This document shows, in pieces, positions 6,085-10,131 of a DNA stretch of 10,131 nt. How positions within the stretch are numbered: position 1 is the stretch's first letter; each line of letters starts with the position of its first letter. The DNA comes from CAZADH01 sp964483805 (GTDB lineage: Bacteria; Muiribacteriota; Ozemobacteria; Ozemobacterales; Ozemobacteraceae). Where the stretch lies: positions 1 through 10,131 of the forward strand of contig CAZADH010000230.1 of the NCBI GenBank assembly GCA_964483805.1, given 5' to 3'. The position numbers and the translations under genes were made by a program. Under the pieces are notes generated by a model. It was not told the DNA's origin and ran no database searches. It was given only the letters and a program-made list of their open reading frames with translations.

Positions 6085-6975
6085 TCAGCCGCCGCATGTA
6101 TGGCAAATGTATGCACCGGTCTCGGGCACCGTCTTGATGTGCTCCAGACAGGTGGGTTGATGGCACTGCGAACACTCGATGTTGCACTCGCTGCACGAAG
6201 GAGCCCGACAGATGTGGCACACGTGGGTGTGGCTGGTGCATAAATCGATCTTGCAACCGGAGCATTTGAAATGGCACTGGGCGCAGACGATCTGTTTGCA
6301 GATCGAACAACGGCTCATCAGGCACTTCAAGCACAGTTGTCGCTGGCACATCGAGCAGGTCACCGCGCAGTTCGGGCAGACCACGTGCTTCGATGCGCAG
6401 ACGATCACCTCGTGACCGGGCATCGATGCCCCACAGTTGGCGCAAGCATGGGCGGCCGCGGCGGTGCCGATGTCGCTGACCTGACGTTCCGACAGGACCT
6501 TCTCGCCGGCTTCGATGAACTGCGAAAAGTCGGTCTTGTCGATCGGCAGCTTGGCGCGGTTTTTGTCGACCCACTTGGCCGCCTCGCCGTTGAGTGGACT
6601 CTTGAGATTGTAACTCTGGAACGACAGCATCTCGGCGATGCGGATGATGAGATGGGGCAGCGACTCCCCCGCGGCCCAGTGGTCTCCGATGCAGATCGCA
6701 TGGGGCGCGATGTTCGGATGGAAGACCGGGGTCAACATGCGGCACTGAGGAGCCTGCTTGGGGTAGGAACGGGTCAGAAAGATTTCGACCAGATGTGGCG
6801 ACTTGATCTGGATGGTGCCGTCCGGGCGCATGACCAGGCTGTTGACGAGAAACTCGATCTGGTATTTCTCGGGTGGATTGCCGACCGATTGCTTGACCAG
6901 GATCTTCCCGTCGCGCGGAAAGCTCTCGAGGATCTTGTTATAGTCCGCCGTCAGGCGCTTGAGTCGAACCGACAT
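6085..6975 (-). CDS. Ubiquitin-conjugating enzyme (E2/UBC)-like domain fused to a multi-zinc cysteine repeat tail
   Basis: The 296-residue protein begins with an E2-like fold at about 1-150: an N-terminal helix (RLKRLTADYNKIL), beta strands, YPKQAPQCRMLTPVFHPNI at 71-89 with the E2 hallmark HPN (86-88), candidate catalytic C95 in AICIGDHW, W100, and the helical LNGEAAKWVDKNR (128-140) matching the LNPEAA region of E2s. HPN to Cys spacing is one residue shorter than in typical eukaryotic E2s. Residues 178-294 contain 25 cysteines, first a C178/C181...C200/C203 finger, then five units of CxxC-x4-CxxC or CxxH (starting 207, 223, 238, 253, 268) and a final CHTC. ATG 6975 is chosen for its strong AGGAGAG site 7 bases upstream; it overlaps the protease gene by 38 bases. 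E2s carry ubiquitin-like proteins on their cysteine; the tail may be an E3-like or substrate-binding part (inference). Confidence 0.85.
   Translation of the reverse strand: MSVRLKRLTADYNKILESFPRDGKILVKQSVGNPPEKYQIEFLVNSLVMRPDGTIQIKSPHLVEIFLTRSYPKQAPQCRMLTPVFHPNIAPHAICIGDHWAAGESLPHLIIRIAEMLSFQSYNLKSPLNGEAAKWVDKNRAKLPIDKTDFSQFIEAGEKVLSERQVSDIGTAAAAHACANCGASMPGHEVIVCASKHVVCPNCAVTCSMCQRQLCLKCLMSRCSICKQIVCAQCHFKCSGCKIDLCTSHTHVCHICRAPSCSECNIECSQCHQPTCLEHIKTVPETGAYICHTCGG
6094..6357 (-). repeat. Tandem 15-16-residue cysteine repeats in the E2-like protein
   Basis: Residues 207-294 of the E2-like protein contain five successive units with the pattern C-x2-C-x4-C-x2-C/H, starting at residues 207, 223, 238, 253 and 268 (periods 16, 15, 15, 15), plus a final CxxC pair. 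Examples are CSMCQRQLCLKC, CSICKQIVCAQC and CSGCKIDLCTSH. The repetition is visible at the protein level, not as identical DNA, so the units are old or under selection for zinc binding. Confidence 0.8.
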
Positions 6976-8446
6976 CGGGTTTCTCTCCTGGAGTGTTTTC
7001 GGCCGGTGGGCTGGCGGAGCCGGGGTTCTCGGCCGAGCCGGAGCCACTGCCCGAGGTGCTGTTGGTGGGCGACATCGGGCTTGTCGGGGTTTCCGGCGTC
7101 AATGGCGCCGGTGCCGTCAGGCCCGAGGTCACGCCGGCGAGGGCCATCTGTTTGAGCAACGCCGGATCGATCACGCGAAACAGGCCATCGACGGCGAGCG
7201 AGAAGTTGAGTCCTTCGGTCTGCGATTTCGAGTAGATCCAGGTGTTGACCCCGACGAGAAAACCGTCGAGATCATAAAGACCGCCGCCGGAATTGCCTGG
7301 ATTCAGCGGGGTTTGCATCTGGATGACGGTCAAATCGTGCGGGCCGTACTGGTGCGAACGCATACCGGAAACCACACCCTCGGTGTAGCTCCAGTTGAGG
7401 CCGACCGGGTTGCCGATGGCGAACACCTTCTGACCGATGGCCAGCAGGCGCCCTTGTTGCAGCTTGGTGTTGACACTCAGTGGCTTGGGCGTCTTCACCT
7501 TCAGCAATACAAGATCAATACCGTGGGGCGCCAGCCACTGGGGCTCGCCGGTGTAGGTGTCGCCGGTGTAGAAAGTGACCTTGATGCGCGGTCCCTTGCG
7601 CAATGCCTCGATGTCTTTGACGGCCCGCCCCGCGGTGACGACATGCACGTTCGACAAGACGTAGGCGGCGTCGGGAAGGCTGGTGAGGACGATTCCCGAA
7701 CCTTGGCTCTCGCCGGCGAACCCGTGGGTCACCGCGATGTGCACATTGGCCATCAACGGGGTGCGAATGCGTTGATCGGCATGGGAAATGAAATCTTTGA
7801 TCTTGCCGGGTTCGAAATCGACAGGTGCCATGCGCTCCTCGGCGGTGCGCGCGGTCAGTCCGTAGAGCGCCAACATGATCGACAGACCCGAAACCAGAAC
7901 GCCGACGAGCCCGGCGATGTTGCCTTTCAGATGGGCCGAACGCTGGATATTCGCCAGGGCAAACACGCCGAGAATGATCGAAAGCGTGGCGCCCATGAGC
8001 ACACCGAGAAACATGAAGTGGTGTGCGGTCGACACGCCACCGATGCCTGTGGCGAAAAACAGTGCAATGGCAAAACAGCCGAACGAAGCCAGCATCGAAA
8101 GAATCGCGAGAATGCTGGTGCGCTGCTCGGTCGGTGCGATGGCCGCGGCCAGGGATGCCGTCGAATGCTGCCGACCGCTGGGCGGCACGACGACGGAAGC
8201 CACCTCGGTCTTGGTCAGCACCAGATCGGGAACGAGTGGGCCGGTTTGCGCCGCCGCCGTCTCGCCGCGGCAGTGGTAGCTCGCGCAACCACCGCGACCA
8301 AAACAACGGGCGTGATGCATTGTATTGCAGTCGGCACACTGAGTGGCATGGTCATTAACGCGCAACGGTTCCTGGCAGACCGGGCAGATATTGCCGGCCT
8401 GCATGGATTCGACGAAGAAGCTGACGCCGTCGCGATTATTGGTCAT
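6938..8446 (-). CDS. Membrane HtrA-like serine protease with N-terminal RING/PHD-like zinc finger
   Basis: The protein of 502 residues has four parts. Residues 21-59 form a C4HC3 binuclear zinc finger (C21, C24, C37, C40, H45, C48, C54, C59). Residues 111-136, 143-167 and 176-197 are three hydrophobic membrane helices. Residues about 230-430 form a trypsin-like protease of the HtrA/DegP type with H268 (VLSNVHVVTAG), D311 (GIDLVLLKVK) and S386 (LNPGNSGGGL), plus the IGNPVG and EGVVSG loops. The last 60 residues are a Pro/Ser/Thr/Gly-rich tail, and no PDZ domain is seen. Charges (R169 and K174 in the second loop) favour the finger and that loop inside the cytoplasm and the protease outside. The start at ATG 8446 lacks a clear ribosome binding site; ATG 8404 is an alternative. 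A promoter-like sequence lies just upstream, and the same finger recurs in the two preceding genes. Confidence 0.88.
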   Translation of the reverse strand: MTNNRDGVSFFVESMQAGNICPVCQEPLRVNDHATQCADCNTMHHARCFGRGGCASYHCRGETAAAQTGPLVPDLVLTKTEVASVVVPPSGRQHSTASLAAAIAPTEQRTSILAILSMLASFGCFAIALFFATGIGGVSTAHHFMFLGVLMGATLSIILGVFALANIQRSAHLKGNIAGLVGVLVSGLSIMLALYGLTARTAEERMAPVDFEPGKIKDFISHADQRIRTPLMANVHIAVTHGFAGESQGSGIVLTSLPDAAYVLSNVHVVTAGRAVKDIEALRKGPRIKVTFYTGDTYTGEPQWLAPHGIDLVLLKVKTPKPLSVNTKLQQGRLLAIGQKVFAIGNPVGLNWSYTEGVVSGMRSHQYGPHDLTVIQMQTPLNPGNSGGGLYDLDGFLVGVNTWIYSKSQTEGLNFSLAVDGLFRVIDPALLKQMALAGVTSGLTAPAPLTPETPTSPMSPTNSTSGSGSGSAENPGSASPPAENTPGEKPDVGSTQAPDGGL

Positions 8447-8479
8447 GAATGTCTACGATCTGCGGTGCACAAGTGGCTC

Positions 8480-8508
8480 ATTGTACACCCATTGCCCCGA
8501 CTTGGGAA
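8480..8508 (-). promoter_or_regulatory. Promoter-like sequence upstream of the protease gene
   Basis: On the minus strand TTCCCA (8508-8503) and TACAAT (8485-8480) are separated by 17 bases. They match the sigma-70 -35 hexamer at 4 of 6 and the -10 hexamer at 5 of 6 positions. Transcription would begin near 8473, about 27 bases before the ATG at 8446. This is the longest spacer within the zinc-finger/E2 cluster, which fits an internal promoter. It is prediction by eye only. Confidence 0.4.
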
Positions 8509-8513
8509 GCATG

Positions 8514-8565
8514 GCGATCGTCAGTGGCGATCGCGGCTGCGCGACCTGTGGCCGATCGCGCGATC
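8514..8565. repeat. Cluster of CGATCG palindromes and inverted repeats
   Basis: GCGATCG occurs at 8514-8520 and inside GCGATCGC at 8527-8534; CGATCGC recurs at 8553-8559, followed by GCGATC at 8560-8565. The first two copies can pair as a 7-bp stem with a 7-base loop, and 8527-8533 can pair with 8553-8559. The cluster lies directly after the stop codon of the zinc-finger membrane gene (8564-8566) and before the promoter-like sequence. It could be a terminator, an operator or a cluster of GATC methylation sites. No T run follows, so a terminator role is uncertain. Confidence 0.4.
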
Positions 8566-9463
8566 AGCGAACCAGGAACAGGAAGACCGCCATCACGCCC
8601 CACAGGCAGGAGATGCCCAGACTGGCATAGTAAACGACGCGCAGCGTCGGCGCCAGCCGCTTGATACGGAAAGGCGCGGGTTCATTGCCGCTGAGAATGT
8701 AGACGTTGATTGGGATCGTGAAAAAGAAGAGGCACCCCAGCGCACTGAACACGAAGTTGGCGATGACCATGTTGCGCTTGTTGATGGCGTCGTCACCGTC
8801 GTACTCGCGCTCGGCCCACTCGGTGGTCGACATCGGGCGATCGGTCGGGAAAGCGGCCTTGCACACTTTGCAGACGAGTGCCGTGGCCATGATCTGTGAG
8901 CCACACGCGGGGCAGGTTTTGTCGGCGACCCAACCGGGAACAAACTCGTCGGATGGGGCCGTTTCGGTCTTCGGCACATCGGGTGCCGCCTGGCAGCCGT
9001 AGGTGCCGCAGCCACCGACCTCACGCCAACACTCGTCGTGAAACGGCAACTGGCAGTGCGGACAACCCACGATCGATTCGCCTTGACTGATCGGCGAGGC
9101 GCAGATGCTGCACGTTTTGCCGGCCTGCTCGGGACCCGCCGAAAAAGGTGTCACCTTCACGGGAACCTTCTTGGGTGCTTTGGCAGGTCGCGCTCCGGTG
9201 ACCGGCTGCACATTCGCACTGCGAACGGCCGGGCGCGGGGCTGAAGGGGCTCGCGGTGCCGAGGCCTGGGCGGAAGAAGAAGCGGGACGCGGCGCCGCCG
9301 GTGCACCGGCGGCAGGTCGCGGTGCAACTGCAGCCGGAGCCGCGGGGCGGACATTTCCGGCCGGCGCGGGGTTCGAGCCGGCCGGTCGCGGACTGGGCGG
9401 GCGTGGCGCCGGTCGTGGCGGCGTTCCGCGGCCGGGTGGCGATTGCGGGGGAAGCTCGGTCAC
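8564..9463 (-). CDS. Membrane protein with RING/PHD-like finger, zinc ribbon and Pro/Ala-rich N-terminus
   Basis: The protein of 299 residues starts with a low-complexity Pro/Ala/Arg-rich region (1-104), probably disordered. A C4HC3 binuclear finger follows at 118-157 (C118, C121, C134, C137, H142, C145, C152, C157), then a CxxC-x10-CxxC zinc ribbon (C184, C187, C198, C201) and two membrane helices (about 232-257 and 277-298). The finger and ribbon have the same ligand spacing as in the protein encoded at 9487-10095, so the two are probably paralogues. Prokaryotic RING-like fingers of this general type have been described near ubiquitin-like pathway genes. Whether this one acts as an E3-like adaptor, or only binds protein or lipid, is not shown by sequence. 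The start is GTG 9463, 23 bases after the preceding gene, with no strong ribosome binding site. The Pro/Ala region makes the exact start uncertain. Confidence 0.85.
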   Translation of the reverse strand: MTELPPQSPPGRGTPPRPAPRPPSPRPAGSNPAPAGNVRPAAPAAVAPRPAAGAPAAPRPASSSAQASAPRAPSAPRPAVRSANVQPVTGARPAKAPKKVPVKVTPFSAGPEQAGKTCSICASPISQGESIVGCPHCQLPFHDECWREVGGCGTYGCQAAPDVPKTETAPSDEFVPGWVADKTCPACGSQIMATALVCKVCKAAFPTDRPMSTTEWAEREYDGDDAINKRNMVIANFVFSALGCLFFFTIPINVYILSGNEPAPFRIKRLAPTLRVVYYASLGISCLWGVMAVFLFLVR

Positions 9464-9486
9464 GGTCGTCGCAGCGGCTCAGTCGA

Positions 9487-10095
9487 TCAGCGGCCGCCGA
9501 GCGCGCCGAGAACCCCGAACAGGATATTGCTCGTCACGAACCAGATCGCGGCGTAACCGATCATCTTGGCGCCCGATGGCTTGCCGCTGAGCATGCGCAC
9601 GAGGCCGATGATGATCGCGATCATCGGGCAACAAATGATGAAGAACCAGTCGACGGCACTGACCTCGGCCGGGATCGTGCCCGCGACCATCGGTGCTTGC
9701 GCCTCACGGTCCTCGTCGCGTTGGAACTCACCGCAATGCTTGCACTTGCGGGCCCCGCGCATGATCGGCTCTTTGCACCAACGACACGGGACCTGTTGCC
9801 CGGCTTGTGCTTCACCGCCCTGATCCATCATGGCGCCGCCCATCGAACCGGCACCGGCCCGTGGGGCCGTCGGTCGTGACCTCGTCTCCGGACCGAGCGA
9901 CATCGACGCCACGGCCGGTTCGTCCGCTCCTTCGGCGGGCGAGCAGTTTGGATTGCCGCAGCCGCCCTTGCGGTTCCAGCAGTCTTGATGGTTGCTTTCG
10001 GCGCAACTGGGGCAGTTGTGCACGGCTTCGCCCAGTTGGATGACCGCGCCACACGACACGCACTTGCGGCCGGCAATGCGCTTGTTGGCCTTCAT
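9487..10095 (-). CDS. Membrane protein with RING/PHD-like finger and zinc ribbon
   Basis: The protein of 202 residues carries a C4HC3 binuclear zinc finger at 12-51 (C12, C15, C28, C31, H36, C39, C46, C51). A polar, methionine- and glycine-containing linker follows, then a zinc ribbon (C104, C107, C118, C121; CRWCKEP and CKHCGEF) and two membrane helices (about 148-168 and 177-199). The layout equals that of the next gene, without its long Pro/Ala leader. The ATG at 10095 is preceded by GGAG three bases upstream and shares its A with a possible TAA stop of a gene further upstream, so it may not be the first gene of its operon. The double-zinc finger recalls prokaryotic RING families; a role in recognising targets for the E2-like protein encoded downstream is an inference from context. 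Confidence 0.87.
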   Translation of the reverse strand: MKANKRIAGRKCVSCGAVIQLGEAVHNCPSCAESNHQDCWNRKGGCGNPNCSPAEGADEPAVASMSLGPETRSRPTAPRAGAGSMGGAMMDQGGEAQAGQQVPCRWCKEPIMRGARKCKHCGEFQRDEDREAQAPMVAGTIPAEVSAVDWFFIICCPMIAIIIGLVRMLSGKPSGAKMIGYAAIWFVTSNILFGVLGALGGR

Positions 10096-10131
10096 TAACT
10101 CCGGGAGCGGGTCTTGGCCGGCCGCTCCGGC
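10095..10131 (-). CDS. Possible 3' end of an upstream gene (partial)
   Basis: Eleven codons followed by TAA (minus strand, stop at 10097-10095) read PERPAKTRSRS. They would overlap the next start codon as TAATG, the type of junction common in operons. With so little sequence this can be chance, and another frame is also open here. It is listed because it hints that the cluster continues beyond the window. Confidence 0.25.
   Translation of the reverse strand, partial: PERPAKTRSRS

Noticed and set aside
6959..8899. 646-codon open frame on the plus strand
   Set aside because: It is antisense to the protease gene, which has an intact catalytic triad, membrane helices and zinc ligands. GC-rich genes often leave long open antisense frames, and this one shows no domain-like sequence.
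1..10131. tRNA, rRNA, CRISPR array, insertion sequence or prophage signals
   Set aside because: I found no tRNA-like cloverleaf, no regularly spaced repeats and no transposase or integrase motifs in the translated frames.

Overview
The window is GC-rich bacterial DNA (roughly 60% G+C or a little more, by eye). Every gene I can support lies on the minus strand, so transcription runs from high to low coordinates. Many genes overlap by ATGA or sit a few bases apart, so most of the window could be one or two long transcripts. The lineage cannot be fixed from sequence alone. An E2-like protein and RING-like zinc fingers in a bacterium, a DUF2752 gene, and rnhB-yraN linked to FliK-like and FlhB-like genes would suit Planctomycetota, a deltaproteobacterial-grade lineage or a candidate phylum; this is a weak inference. 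A 10-N gap at 209-218, with a 14-bp sequence at its edge repeated just beyond it, points to a draft and probably metagenome-derived scaffold.

The upstream half (about 6085-10095) is the unusual part. Two paralogous membrane proteins (9487-10095 and 8564-9463) each carry a RING/PHD-like C4HC3 binuclear zinc finger, a second CxxC-x10-CxxC zinc ribbon and two C-terminal membrane helices. The third gene (6938-8446) has the same C4HC3 finger, then three membrane helices and an HtrA-like serine protease with an intact His/Asp/Ser triad. The fourth (6085-6975) begins with a ubiquitin-conjugating-enzyme (E2/UBC)-like fold, including an HPN motif and a candidate catalytic cysteine. It ends in a 25-cysteine tail built from about five tandem CxxC-x4-CxxC/H units. 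I read this as a candidate membrane-associated, ubiquitin-like conjugation or quality-control module: E2, E3-like fingers and a protease. No ubiquitin-like protein, E1 or deconjugating peptidase is visible, and the cluster may continue past 10131.

The middle (3023-6029) holds a DUF2752 membrane protein followed by a glycolate oxidase-type pair: the FAD subunit GlcD and the iron-sulfur subunit GlcF. GlcF is short, with degenerate C-terminal CCG motifs.

The downstream part (126-3026) is a housekeeping-type cluster: rnhB (RNase HII), a possible 42-codon gene bridging rnhB to the next gene, a FliK-like protein, a stand-alone FlhB C-terminal domain protein and yraN. It resembles the rnhB-ylqG-ylqH arrangement known in Bacillus. 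yraN appears to be interrupted by a faulty scaffold join. A strong imperfect inverted repeat (71-129) overlaps its stop codon and may end the transcript.
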